Under the pieces are notes generated by a model. The model ran no database searches. It saw nothing but the letters and a program-made list of their open reading frames with translations, and was not told where the DNA came from. DNA of 64,000 bases from Dromiciops gliroides (Eukaryota; Chordata; Mammalia; Microbiotheria; Microbiotheriidae), in NCBI RefSeq assembly GCF_019393635.1, contig NC_057863.1:572206284-572270283 (forward strand). Reading direction: 5' to 3'. Shown piece after piece: positions 10,002-20,912 of the stretch (position 1 is its first letter; every line of letters begins with the position of its first letter). The translations under genes and the position numbers were made by a program.

Positions 10002-10381
10002 TGTAACGATTGGAATGACGCCACCTGCTGGAGACTTACTGTAGAAGAGTTCCACCCATGAAGCGAATGTCTTTGAGGACAAGACCAGGAGTCGTTTCTT
10101 TGGCATCAGGAAGTGACATTGGGTAGTGGGAGGAAGAAGGAAGAGACTAGTGCTCTGGCTCTGGCTCTGGCTCTTTTTCCTGAGGACTCTGGCAGAGAAG
10201 GGAGCTAGAAATGCGCTCTCCCTTCAATAGATAGGAATCTAGGCCTTTCCTTCTCTCTTTACCAAATTCTTATTCTCCTTAATAAATGCTTAAAAGTCTA
10301 ACTCTTACTAAAGTTTATAATTTATTGGCGACCACTCATTAGATATTTTGGACAGTTTAGCTAGAATTTTAGCCCTTAACA
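10002..10381 (+). mobile_element. Solo LTR of an endogenous retrovirus (380 bp)
   Basis: The segment starts TGTAACGATT and ends AGCCCTTAACA, with the canonical TG/CA termini. The 4-bp target duplication CTGC sits at 9998-10001 and 10382-10385, and the host SINE reads on across it. An AATAAA signal at 10281-10286 gives the sense strand as plus, with U5 running to the end. A CTGGCTCTGGCTCTGGCT tandem lies near 10150. No gag, pol or env sequence is attached. Four-base duplications are common for gamma-retrovirus-like (ERV1) elements. Confidence 0.85.
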
Positions 10382-10385
10382 CTGC

Positions 10386-10846
10386 CCATCTTCTAAGGTT
10401 AACCCTTTATAAGTACTCTTCATCCATGTTTTTCCCTCTTCTCTTCAAGGCCCTTGATCCATTAACTATCCCCTGTCTTGAATTATCTCTTCCTTTTCAA
10501 TGTCTGCTTCCCTCCTGTGTCAACCAGGCTCTCCCCTGTCCAGCCTTCTCTGAATCATCCTGTGACTTGCTCCAAGCTAATGTCTTTCTCCTTCCTTTCA
10601 CTGCCAAATTTCTGAAAAGGCACTCTAAAAGTATAGCCACATTCATCCTCATTTTCCCCTGGTCATTTTCAGCCCTGCTGACCTCCATTTCCTTCTGTCC
10701 CCCCCAAGCATTTCCCATTTCTTTCTCCAAATACTATAATCAAATTGACCCTACTATTGCCTCTGGAGAAGGTGCATTAATGGACTGCCTTATTATTCCA
10801 CTCCCCATCCTTATGACTTCCCAAACCATAGCTTCCTTCCCTGGTC
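10386..10846 (+). other. CT-rich sequence, possible decayed LINE
   Basis: A plus-strand ORF of 224 codons starts inside the LTR and runs through this block into the CA repeat, so it is not a gene. Short phrases (CCTGTGACTTGCTCCAAGCTA, CTGCCAAATTTCTGAAAAGG) recall the upstream part of L2/L3 LINEs, but the match is weak. Confidence 0.3.
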
Positions 10847-10856
10847 ACCACACACA

Positions 10857-10906
<50 letters not shown>

Positions 10907-11220
10907 AACTATATGTATATGCATATATAATGTCTATGTATATACTGTATATATGTCGATATACAGTATGTGTACATATACTATATGCATATACTGTGTA
11001 TATGTACTACACATGTATATAACATGTGTATACATATATAATGTTGCATGCATGTGGGTATACATATATGTATATGTGCATTATAATATATGTATCTGTG
11101 TGTATTTATACACTTACGCATGTGTGAATATGCATTCTATATACATTGTGTGTGCATTTATGTATGTATACATATATATATATACATTATATGTGTCTAC
11201 ACATTGTATGTGTGTATAGA
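10847..11220. repeat. CA microsatellite and TG/TA-rich array
   Basis: A perfect or near-perfect CA run to about 10904 is followed by 300 bp of TATATG/TGTATA-rich low-complexity sequence. ORFs here are periodic Tyr/Val/Cys artefacts. Confidence 0.93.
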
Positions 11221-11234
11221 GTTTCTAACATTAT

Positions 11235-11352
11235 ATATAAGCTTCTTGAGGGCAGGGTCTCTCTGATTTTTGTATTTGTATCTCTGGCACTCAGAGGAGG
11301 GCTTGGCACATAGCAAGCACTTAATAAATGCCTTTTCATTCATTCATTCATT
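11235..11352 (+). repeat. L2/L3 LINE 3' tail with CATT repeats
   Basis: AAGCTTCTTGAGGGCAGGGT, TTGTATCTCTGGCACTCAGA, GCACATAGCAAGCACTTAAT and a terminal ATTC array, in the order of a CR1-clade LINE end. Confidence 0.85.
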
Positions 11353-12394
11353 TGTTTCTTCATTCTAGTCGAGGACTCCTGCACTAGCAGCTCCTGGAAT
11401 GCAGGGATGACATCTTCTTCACTGTTGTAACCCTCACAGTAAAGCTTATCAACAAATATTTGCTAAATATTGTCCCCATAACAACACCATACAGTTGGCC
11501 CAAATGAATCCTTAGGGGAGATTCTTTTAATTTCCCAAAGCCTACTGCCGTGAAACCAGCCAAGCTAAACATTCAATGTTGACTTAATGCAAATGCATTA
11601 AAAGGTCAAAGAAGCAATCAAAAGGAAACACTTGCTCCCTCCTCCCCTCCCCCAACAAGTTCATGTTCACCTTCCCCACAACCAATCAAGATCTTTGATA
11701 CAATTTTCATCAAAATGGTCTTCTTATTTCCATACTATCAACAACTCTCCTCGTGCCAGGAAATGAATGGATGCCCAGACCGTCTTCCAGGAGCATGTCA
11801 TCCTGGTCGTGACGTTTCCTACTGTAAATGTCAAAACTAACATTTTTAAATAACTGATGAATCCTAGTCTCTTTGGTCTATTCCCCAGTGAACATGTTCA
11901 GTGCTTTTTCCCAGACCTTCCTCAGTTCTAGTTGGTATATTCTAGAGCACTGTGACCATACCATATTCCAGGTGCAAGCCTACCGTGGCTCCCTACAAAC
12001 AGAACATCATGTTACCCATAATGTTTCCAAACCCTCTGAACATTCTCTCTTTGTTCTTTCGGGTTTTGTTTTGGCTTTTTGGCTTGTGGACACAGGCCTG
12101 CAAAACCTGTTTTCTCAGCTAGACCTTATGCTTACCCCACACTGCTACATTCCCCTGCAGCTTTGGCCAGGGTTGCCATGCTGCTTGGGTAATGCCATTT
12201 TCCTTGACCTTCACCTACAAAGCTATTGGCAGAGAACACAACCTGACTTGGGTCCAAGGTAAACCAGCTTGATTCTACTTGTTTGAAACAGAACATAAAA
12301 ATTGCCTGCATGCACTAATTTGCTATTAATTCTTTGAGCATATTATATTTGCAGAATTTTACAGCTTTTATGTTAACCTGGAAAGGACATTGGG
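11353..12394. other. Repeat-poor block, candidate regulatory sequence
   Basis: No recognised repeat over about 1 kb. AT-rich parts with words such as TTAATGCAAATGCATTAAAA (octamer-like ATGCAAAT at 11588-11595) fit a noncoding element. The 129-codon plus ORF at 11873-12262 has no domain I recognise. Conservation is not tested. Confidence 0.3.
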
Positions 12395-12395
12395 T

Positions 12396-12556
12396 TCAGT
12401 AGAACTGGGGTCAAACCTAGTTTGGCCACTGACTAGCCAAGTGAACTCTGGGCCAGTTGTTTAATCTCTTTGAGCCCTTCTGTTCCTACAGGAAAAAGTC
12501 TGGATGAAACTCTCTTTAAATGTCCCTCACAGCTCCAAAATTCCATGATTCTATGA
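12396..12556 (+). repeat. MIR remnant
   Basis: TTGGCCACTGACTAGCCAAG, GTTTAATCTCTTTGAGCC and CACAGCTCCAAAATTCCATG occur in MIR order. Confidence 0.6.
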
Positions 12557-12559
12557 CTC

Positions 12560-13200
12560 TTCCTGTTTCCAAGTACCAGGACAGGAAATCAATTTTCATC
12601 ATCACCTACAGGCTCTCCTTTTCTTAACCTCCAAAGTCATCTATAAACCTTAGAACAACATTAAGTTGACATGTATTTTGATGTGGTTACACAGAAGAAT
12701 CTCTCTCTTGGAACACACTGACTTCATAGAGGAAATAGGCGAAGTTTGTATCAATAAAGCCCTGTGGTCTTAGAGTGACTCCTATCCTATTTGTAGCACT
12801 CAGCCTTTGACCACAGAGCCCTGGGGGCCTCACAGGCAAGGAGTGTGAATAATGAAAAGACAGTTGGGACAGGACTTTTCAAAGGGGCCAGTTTAGAATA
12901 TGTCGGGGAGAAAGAGCAAAGAGTCGCCCTTGGCTGATCTTTCCCTAGTCCTTCTCTGGCTGCCTGGGCAAGCCCATGATACACAGTCAGTTTTCACCCC
13001 GTGGGAGACAACTTCCCATCTGTAACATGCCTTAAATGCTACATGTTTTAGTGCTGGTGTAAGGAGAGGATGATCAGGTGGAGACACTGGTAGATGACTT
13101 ATTAAGATCCTTCCCCCTCCTCTACTGAGATGTCCTTTTATTCTCTCTCACGTTTCTCCGGTTATCCTTTCCTGTGTGCTTATTTAAACCATCGTGATAG
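12560..13200. other. Unassigned sequence
   Basis: No repeat family recognised. Short minus ORFs of 64-65 codons overlap each other near 12787-13087 and show no domain. Confidence 0.3.
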
Positions 13201-13216
13201 TTTTTTTCATTTTATT

Positions 13217-13366
13217 GGGGCAGCTAGGTGGCGCAGTGGATAGAGCACCAGCCCTGGATTCAGGAGTACCTGAGTTCAAATCTGACCTCAGACATTTGAC
13301 ACTTACTAGCTGTGTGACCCTGGGCAAGTCACTTAACCCCCATTGCCCCACCCAAAAAAAGAGTAA
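13217..13366 (+). mobile_element. Young tRNA-derived SINE, A subtype
   Basis: Sense copy with target duplication TTCATTTTATT at 13206-13216 and 13367-13377. It sits inside the repeat that continues at 13367. Confidence 0.94.
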
Positions 13367-13745
13367 TTCATTTTATTTCTAATTTATGGAATAAAACAAG
13401 CATTTCCATAATAAAGCATAATAAAAAGGTGATTGCACATTAAATTGCAAATTTACAATGTACAACTTGGTATTCCCTCCAAATAGACAACAAAGTTGTC
13501 ATGTAAATTTCTTTTTTCTTTTTTCCTTTTTTTCTTCCTTCCTACCCCCAAGAGATGGCCACCATTAGACACAAATAGGTGTGTGTATATATAGTATGTA
13601 TGGGTATATGTGTATACGCATGTACATGTGTATTGTATATATGTACATGTGTGTGTACATGTGTGCGTGTATGTAAAAATATTTATACATACTTCTATTA
13701 ATCCGTTCTTTCTCTGTATGTAGCCTCTTTCTTAATATAATTTTA
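13367..13745. mobile_element. Probable L1-derived 3'-UTR sequence with TG/TA array
   Basis: GAATAAAACAAGCATTTCCA, TGATTGCACATTAAATTGCA, AGATGGCCACCATTAGACAC and CATACTTCTATTAATCCGTT match a marsupial interspersed repeat that I recognise from memory as L1-associated. A TGTATA-type array occupies about 13575-13690. Confidence 0.4.
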
Positions 13746-13867
13746 TATACAGTTTCCTTTATAGTTAATTTGTGTACATGCCCTGACCCCCTATTAGATT
13801 GTGTAGTTTTGAGGGCAGAGACTTTATCCTATATCATCTTCATACACCCTCTCCCCACCTTACCAGC

Positions 13868-14265
13868 CCCAAATGACAGGAAGTAAATCCTGCCTCAGAC
13901 ACTTAGCTACGTGATCCTGGGCAAGTCACATAACTTCTCTGTCCATCAGTTTCTTCATATTTGAAATGAAAGGTTTGGATTCATTGGTTTCTAAGGTCCC
14001 CTCCAAATTTAAATCTCTGACTGTGACTTGTACCTAGTCCAGTGTCTAGGGTCTTGCATATGATTTCAAATCCGACTTCATATACTTGGTAGGTATCTTA
14101 GCAAGTCATTTAACATCTGTTTACCTTCAGTTACTTCAACTGCAAAATGGGGGTGATAATAGTATCTACTTCACAGTGTCATTATGAGGATCAAATGAGA
14201 TAATTTTGTAAAATGTTTAATATAGTGCTTGGTAAGTGCTATAAAAAGGCTGATTTCTTTTCTCT
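13868..14265 (+). repeat. Two MIR remnants in tandem
   Basis: First remnant about 13880-14030 (CCTGGGCAAGTCACATAACT to CTAAGGTCCCCTCCAAATTT). Second about 14060-14265 (TGGGGGTGATAATAGTATCT, ATGAGGATCAAATGAGATAA, CTTGGTAAGTGCTATAAAAA). Both are sense. Confidence 0.75.
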
Positions 14266-14299
14266 CCCTTCCCTAATAAATTACTTAAGAAATGTTTTG

Positions 14300-14456
14300 G
14301 GGGACAGCTAGGTGGCGCAGTGGATGAAGCACTGGCCCTGGATTCAGGAAGACCTGAGTTCAAATCTGGCCCGAGACACTTGACACTTACTAACTATGTG
14401 ACCTTGGGCAAGTCACTTAACCCTCCTTGCCCTGCAAAAACAAACAAAAAAAGAAG
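14300..14456 (+). mobile_element. Young tRNA-derived SINE, A subtype
   Basis: Sense copy in head variant GGGGACAGCTAGGTGGC. An imperfect target duplication AGAAATKTTTTG-like word flanks it at about 14288 and 14457. Confidence 0.9.
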
Positions 14457-14519
14457 AGAAATTTTGACCTCAAATTTTACTCTTACATCTCTATACTCTT
14501 GGATCTAATCCTTCAAGTC

Positions 14520-15504
14520 CCCAACATTGAAATCAGCTCACTCAGGGATGACTAGGCCCCAAAGATAACTATTTTGCCTGCACCATCTTAGGGTAGAGAT
14601 TCAAGGGAGGCCCTATCATGGGCTATGACTGAGTGAGATCTTTAGCATCAGCTGAAACTCTCCCAGTTTGGGATAATGGGAAAATGTTTCATTCAGAAAA
14701 ATCCTCTGCCGATCCAGAGGCCAGAGGGATCACAGGGAGAAAGCCCACGGTCAGTTTCCAGGATCTAGGTTCTAAGTCAAGAAAGCCATGTCAGAAGTGT
14801 GAGTCAGGTCAAATGAGGATCTCATTTTGATATACTCTATTCTTTCGGCACATACATGGATTTGGGCCCCATTGTTCATCGTTGGCTCTTACCTTCCAGC
14901 TTACTCTGAATTCACCTTACCACCACAGCTCTCTATGCTGGCCTGAGTGATCCCCATGGCAACAGCCATCTATAAGTGGCTGCAGGCAGGAGCAAAACTG
15001 AGTTATGCTACTCAGACATAAGAACATTCTACCTGAAGACCATTTTTTTCAAACTTCTAATAAGAAATAGGACTGCCAAGCAGACTGGATACCCTCAGCA
15101 TCCAGTGCATTCCATTCATTTCTCAGTAAGGGAACTGAATTTTTAAAAGTTGAGCTGACAGGATCAGAAAAAGAAGGTGGATTTCCTTGTGAAATGCTCT
15201 CATCAAAGTGTCTAACTTGACAGATAACCAGGAGCTGCTATAAGGATACAACTGCTAAGTAGATACATCTGTACAGTACAATCCAACTTATGGGGAGCCT
15301 CCCATTGCCCCACCCTTGTTCCCACCTCATTTTCCTCTTTGTCCTGAGCCTCCCTCACCTTTTCCTAACTCCTATGTGACCATTTAAATTAATTTCATTT
15401 ATGATTTTGTCTCTCCACGATGTCTCGGGGGGGGGGGTGTCTGTATATGTTTTCCTTGTTAATTCAGGTTTTGGGAGGATCATGAAAATCTGGTAAATAA
15501 AACT
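14520..15504. other. Unassigned repeat-poor sequence
   Basis: Nothing recognised apart from a run of 10 G near 15428-15437. Short ORFs carry no domain. Confidence 0.3.
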
Positions 15505-15670
15505 CCAGTAAAGAACATTAGAGTCAGAAGGAATCTTAAAAAACACTTCATCCAATCCTTTCATGTTTTAACTGAGAAATCTAAGACCCAGAAAGATGAA
15601 ATGACCTTGCCCAAGGCTACAGAGCTGATTAGAGTCAGGACCAAAATCTCCTGACTCCAACTTTGCAATG
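15505..15670 (-). repeat. MIR-like remnant
   Basis: AGAGTCAGAAGGAATCTTAA, CATCCAATCC, a GAAATCTAAGACCCAGAAAG block and CCTTGCCCAAGGCTACAGAG follow the antisense order of MIR/MIR3-type elements. Confidence 0.55.
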
Positions 15671-15934
15671 TTTTCTTTAAAAAGAAAACTTTTTTGCTGC
15701 TTTCAATTCCCAAGGACTCTCACCACCACAAACAATAGACTTCTCCTTTGTCACAAAGTACAGTTGAGCAAAACAAATCAACATATTGACGATGGCTGAT
15801 GATATATGCCTCATGTTGTAGCCAGAATCTACCACTTCCCTACTGAGAGGCTAGAAGCATGCTTCACCAGCACCCTTAGGAGGTCAAGACTGGACACTAC
15901 TGGATTGGTCAACCAGAACACTGAACGATTTGAT

Positions 15935-16255
15935 TGAATGAGCATTTGTTAAGCACCTGCTACGAGCCAGATACTGTACTAAGTACTCAGGCAAAGTTTA
16001 AGTGACTTACACAAGGTCACACAGTTTATAAATATCTGATTTACTTCTTTTTTTTTTACAGGGCAATGAGGGTTAAGTGACTTGCCCAGGGTCACACAGC
16101 TAGTAAGTGTCAAGTGTCTGAAGCCGAATTTGAACTCAGGTCCTCCTGAATCCAGGGCAGGTGCTTAAATATCTGATTTACTAGATGGGATTGGAACTCA
16201 GGTGTCCCTGACTCTAGACCCAATGCTCTATCTACAGTATCATCTAGCAGCTTCT
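15935..16255 (-). repeat. Antisense MIR split by a 5'-truncated SINE
   Basis: GAGCATTTGTTAAGCACCTG, AAGTGACTTACACAAGGTCA, then after the insert GATTGGAACTCAGGTGTCCC and ATGCTCTATCTACAGTATCA. Confidence 0.75.
16046..16166 (-). mobile_element. 5'-truncated young SINE, A subtype
   Basis: Reversed copy that lacks the first ~25 bp of the SINE head. Perfect target duplication AAATATCTGATTTACT at 16030-16045 and 16167-16182, so truncation happened at insertion, as in target-primed reverse transcription. Confidence 0.92.
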
Positions 16256-16334
16256 AGGTGAACATTCTCTTCCTTCCTCTATGCATTCATTGCTTGGCTT
16301 ACCGTCTTTTTCTCCTCCTCATCTACTGCCCTCA

Positions 16335-16815
16335 ATCTAGGGGACTTCAAAACTCAGCTTAAATATTGCCTTCTTCAAGAGGTCTTTCCTGGCCCTCACT
16401 GCTAATGCCTTCACCTTTCACATTACCTTCTATACTATAGATGTCATATAAATATATATATATATATAGATGTTTGTTAATATATAAAATATAAATGTAT
16501 ATTCATATAGAAACCTATTTATTAATAAATGTATTGATATAACAGAAACAATATCATAGAATTAATATTGCTAACATAATTGTTGATATTTATATTTAAG
16601 ATGTTTTCTATATTAAATAAGATAAATTCATATATCTACAGTATAAAAGACATACATGTGTTTGTGTATGTATATATATTATATTAATGATATATTATAT
16701 AATGTATTAATTAATTATAACCATGTTGCTTCCCCCCTTTAGAATGTAAACTCCAGGGGGAAAGGTCTGTTTTTCTTCCCTTTGTAGTAGTCCCACACTT
16801 AGCACAGAGCCTGAC
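16335..16815 (+). repeat. L2/L3 LINE 3' region with an AT array inside
   Basis: Sense L2/L3 text (TTCAAAACTCAGCTTAAATA, TTCAAGAGGTCTTTCCTGGC) is separated by about 280 bp of TATATA-rich sequence (16441-16725) from the element's terminal part (AGAATGTAAACTCCAGGGGG, TTAGCACAGAGCCTGA). Confidence 0.7.
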
Positions 16816-16879
16816 CCCTCAAATCCCCTGACTTCCCAGCCCCTCAAACTACTCAATTCCTTATTTTTTCAATTCAATC

Positions 16880-17040
16880 CAACCCAATGATCATTTATCA
16901 AGTGCCTACTACATTCTAGGCACTATGCTATGTGCTGGAAATACAATTAATAAGAAGAAAGTTTCTGCCCTCAATGAACTTACTTTCTAAAGCGGCAGAC
17001 AACACACAAAAGGAGGCAGAAAAGGTGAAAGGGGCTCTGG
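16880..17040 (-). repeat. L3 LINE 3'-terminal fragment
   Basis: TGATCATTTATCAAGTGCCT, AGGCACTATGCTATGTGCTG, TTTCTGCCCTCAATGAACTT and GGCAGACAACACACAAAAGG are in the order of an antisense L3 end. Confidence 0.65.
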
Positions 17041-17162
17041 GGAGTTTCCCAGTGCAGAGGCATCTAGTTCTGGGGAGCTGAAACCAAACAGAGCAGCAGA
17101 TCCAAAGTGGAATGCACTGAGAGCCCAGTTCCTATTTTCTATAAAGGAAGGCATTGGAAAGT

Positions 17163-17550
17163 GGAAGGAAGGAAGGAAGGAAGGAAGGAAGGAAGGAAGG
17201 AAGGAAGGAAGGAAGGAAGGAAGGAAGGAAGGAAGGAAGGAAGGAAGGAAGGAAGGAAGGAAGGAAGGGAGGGAGGAAGGGAGGAAGGAAGGGAGGAAGG
17301 AAGGGAGGAAGGAAGGGAGGAAGGAAGGGAGGAAGGAAGGGAGGGAGGAAGGGAGGGAGGAAGGGAGGGAGGAAGGAAGGAAGGAAGGGAGGAAGGAAGG
17401 AAGGAAGGAAGGAAGGAAGGAAGGAAGGAAGGAAGGAAGGAAGGAAGGAAGGAAGGAAGGAAGGAAGGAAGGAAGGAAGGAAGGAAGGAAGGAAGGAAGG
17501 AAGGAAGGAAGGAAGGAAGGAAGGAAGGAAGGAAGGAAGGAAGGAAGGAA
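17163..17550 (+). repeat. GGAA tetranucleotide array, 388 bp
   Basis: About 97 GGAA-type units with a central block of GGAAGGGA variants (about 17269-17392). It abuts an antisense MIR end. The long ORFs through it, on both strands, are periodic artefacts (GRKE or SFLP repeats). GGAA is the core of ETS-family binding sites. Confidence 0.98.
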
Positions 17551-17552
17551 AT

Positions 17553-17650
17553 AAGCATTTATTCAGCACCTACCACGAGTCGGGCACTGTGCTAAGAAGT
17601 ACTTTACAAATATCTCATTTGAACCTCACAACAAGCCTGGGGGTAGGACA
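17553..17650 (-). repeat. MIR remnant at the end of the GGAA array
   Basis: AAGCATTTATTCAGCACCTA, GGGCACTGTGCTAAGAAGTA and TATCTCATTTGAACCTCACA are antisense MIR/L3-type text. Confidence 0.75.
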
Positions 17651-18479
17651 AAGGAGCATGTATGGTCAACTTCCTCTCTTTTGCGTGTCTTAGAGATTCT
17701 CTCCTAAGAGAAAGAATTGAAGCAAATGACCAGGTATTAGTTTTTGAGTTTCCCAGCGCAATGTCAGATGCTGTAAGTGCAATGCTGTGAGTACAAGAGG
17801 TTGAAAATTAACTTTATCTTTCTGTTCCTGGCAGGTCATACATGAAAGACATTTTTTGCTATACTGAAAGCTGGCCTTCTCTGTCATATCATGTGGGGAA
17901 AGAGGCAGAGCAGATAAAAGGGAAAATAATAAGGCTCCTGGCCTTGCATTTGTGGAGCCTCGATCAGGCCCAGCACTTTCTGCAGAGAATGCACCATGAT
18001 CTGTCCAAATCTTCAGCAGGCCAGCTAGAGAGCTTGTGTTAGGGATGGCAGAGCAAGCTGAGAAAAGACTGAAATAACAGCATATTTTTTTCCTAAGGGC
18101 ATTTTTATGACCCGATTCTAATCAGTGGCATGTGTAGCTTTGAATAAATTAAGAAAATACACAAAGGTAAAGGGGAGAAATGTTGGGTCAGCCCTTACAT
18201 TTAAAAGTATTTTTCCACCAAAAAAACCTTTTGAACAAAAGCAATGTCATCATCCTCAACACCACCAAGCAAACAATTATAAAGCATCTACTACTTGGAA
18301 TTTAAATGCATCTATTTGCTACAGGGAAATCCCTCAAGGGGGAAAGATGAAGTCAGTTCAAACTTGCCGGACAGCTTATTCAAGAATTCTAGGTCTTCCA
18401 CATCCTCCTATGTGTTGCAGGTACTCTTTATCATTCACCGGGGTCCCTTGTATGCATAACTGATATATACAGTCTATTT
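17651..18479. other. Repeat-poor block with a strong splice-acceptor-like site
   Basis: A pyrimidine tract ending TTTCTGTTCCTGGCAG stands at 17820-17835. A plus ORF of 66 codons follows (17842-18042) with no domain I recognise. There is no matching donor or conserved frame, so no exon is called. Confidence 0.3.
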
Positions 18480-18524
18480 CTGCCCATTTTATAAGACTCG
18501 GAGCCCAATTTTACAAGCAATTGG

Positions 18525-18835
18525 AGAATAGCGGGAAAGAAGGTTGGTTGGGTAGGAAAGGAGGAGATCAAATAATGAAGGGCCTTGAATGTTAAGGCTA
18601 AGAGGATTTGGGGTTTGGTTTCTTTAGAAATGGGGAGTCTTTGAAGGTGTGAATTAAAAGAGCTCATTACGACAAAGAAGCAGATTGTACTGATAGTCCT
18701 ATGTGGTATGGGTTGGACATCATAAACTGAAGGCAGGGAAACCACTTAGCAGGCTATGCCAATAGCCTAGGTATGAGGTGATGAGGACACAGATTAGACC
18801 GGTGGCAGTGGGGACAGAAAGGAATGGATGTTTTC
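18525..18835 (-). mobile_element. L3 (CR1-clade) LINE fragment
   Basis: Antisense L3 body: ATGAAGGGCCTTGAATGTTA, GGGGAGTCTTTGAAGGTGTG, then a degraded CAGATTGTACTGATAGTCC block and AATAGCCTAGGTATGAGGTG. Confidence 0.65.
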
Positions 18836-19017
18836 CAGGAATACATTAGAGGAAAATGTATGTGAGCATTGCCCATACATTAGACCCAGAGGATTCCTGA
18901 CACTTCACAGAGAAGGCAACAGAAGCCCAGGCGAATAAATGATATTCCATATAATGCATTAGCTGGAAATGAGTACTGGCTAGGTTTTCATTTATTTGCT
19001 CCCATCTTTGTAAACCA

Positions 19018-19285
19018 TAAAGTGCTATATAAATGTGAATTATTAGACTCCAGGCAGCAAGTTATAGAGGAAAGAAGAGTAGATGTAGAATGGGGAAGTC
19101 AGTGTTTTTGAGTCACAGCTCTGTCACTTGTTGTATGACCCTGGGCAAGTCATTCTTTTTTGCCTCAGTTTCCTTAACTGGGGATAATAATAATAGGGCT
19201 CACAGGATCAAATGAGATAATATTTTTAAAGTATGTAAAGTGCTTAAGATACTACCTAGCATGTTGTAGGCACTAGACAAACGTT
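19018..19285 (+). repeat. MIR remnants
   Basis: A MIR end (AAAGTGCTATATAAATGTGA) is followed by a second sense MIR (TGTATGACCCTGGGCAAGTC, GATCAAATGAGATAATATTT, GTATGTAAAGTGCTTAAGAT). Confidence 0.75.
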
Positions 19286-19628
19286 TATTCCCTTCTACCC
19301 ATCTCAAGAAATCTCTCTCTAATAGGTCTGGTACCCAAAGTCTTAGACTTGGGAAATATTAAATGTAAAGTTACGCACAAGGCAACTCTCAAAGCTGTTT
19401 CTGCCTAGAAAAATCTTTCCTTACATGAAAGCTGGATTCTGGAATCAAACTGCTTGAAGAAAGTAAAAACTTCCCTCCTCTACAAAGAACTTGGGGTCCA
19501 GGCACAACGGTATCCTTGAATTCCCTACTCAGGACACAGGTAAGCACTTTCTCCCACTTCCATATGTGGGGATGGGGTGGGGAGGAGACAGACTGAAAGA
19601 CAGACAGAAATGGGGAATAGTGGGGGAG

Positions 19629-19631
<3 letters not shown>

Positions 19632-19708
<77 letters not shown>
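19632..19708. repeat. GA dinucleotide microsatellite
   Basis: Uninterrupted GA run of about 77 bp. The 215-codon ORF across it (19491-20138) contains a long Arg-Glu repeat from this run and is not a credible gene. Confidence 0.97.
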
Positions 19709-19709
<1 letters not shown>

Positions 19710-19710
<1 letters not shown>

Positions 19711-20912
19711 AGTGCTCCAAGATCTCAGAGAATATTAACAGCCTGGTTTTACAGGCCAGAGGAAGAGTAACTGATACTCAGTCTTATGAGTTGTCTCCAA
19801 ATAATGGCTCATCTCCTCAAGCTGACGGGGGCAGATGTGTGGAGGGGGTCTCTCAATTTAATCAGGGACTTCCCTTATTCACTCTGCCTTCCTACATTAG
19901 CAAAAGTGTACAGGATAAGACTCATTTGTTGGTTTTTATAACACCTGCCGTCCAATCAGTGGGCAGGTTCTACTCCCCCTCAACTCTGCTGAATAGGCAG
20001 AGCCACCCTACAGGCATTGATAGAACTGCAAGCCCACCCACCCTACTCCCACCCCTGGCAATGGCCAGAACAGCAAGTATGAATCAGTGCATCCATGGAC
20101 TTAATACCATCATCCAACACTTAGACAAGGAGGATTAGCTTCTTGGAAAAGCCACTAGGGTGGGGGACGGGGTGGCAGGAGGCAACACATCCAGTTAGTA
20201 AAAGAATTAGGCCCAGGCCCGAGGTTTTAGTATTCCCAATTATTTCCAGAGGGTCATACAATTTTCCCTCAAAATTAGATTTAATTAACTTTCTTTTTTA
20301 AAAGGGTAATCTAAATCATGTGACACTTTGGTGAGTGTCAGGGCATAGTAGTAAAGGTGACGACTGGCATTTCATTCCACTGATCCCCACCCCATGGATT
20401 TCACACTTTTGGGAAGGACATCTTAGACAGATCAGTGCCAGATGCAGGGTTCCCTTCCATGATGGAAGTCTGCCATTTCCATAATTCATCAGATGCAAGC
20501 AATAGGAATCAGAGAGTTTGATTTTGTACAACAGAAGTATGATCTTCCAGAAAACAAATTCACATCTGTCTGGATTTATTGTTTAATTATGCTGCCTGAG
20601 ATTCCTGCTTGCCGTGTGTCACCTCACATCACAAAGGACGATGTACCTATTGGCATCAAGAGCCATGACAGTTTCATTGATTTGTAAATGTTTTCTGGAC
20701 TAGAATGCACTGTAAGCCATCTTGGTTTCCATAACTGATGGGGTTAAGAGGTAGAAAGAGGGACAGTTACGAAGAAGATCTGGAAGAAATGGAGAAGGCC
20801 AGGCCAGGCTAGATGCAAGATATGAATCATACCAAAAAACAGGGCAGGCAGGATGAGATATAAGAACAAGGAGCATAAAGGTTTATTTCTCCATCTCTGA
20901 AATGTGGGGAAG
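19710..20912. other. Repeat-poor block, candidate conserved element at 20450-20700
   Basis: No repeat recognised for 1.2 kb. The segment at about 20450-20700 is AT-rich with homeobox-like words (TAATTATG, TTCATTGATTTGTAAATG) and little low complexity. A 64-codon plus ORF (20493-20687) crosses it but has no recognisable domain or splice context. Enhancer-like identity is inferred from composition only. Confidence 0.35.

Noticed and set aside
10348..11022. 224-codon plus-strand ORF
   Set aside because: It starts inside the solo LTR, crosses CT-rich sequence and ends in the CA/TG array. No domain is seen.
17107..17693. ORFs of 139-179 codons on both strands
   Set aside because: They are translations of the GGAA array in several frames (GRKE, SFLP repeats), with no independent coding evidence.
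19491..20138. 215-codon ORF with Arg-Glu repeat
   Set aside because: Its core is the GA microsatellite; flanking parts have no recognisable domain or splice context.
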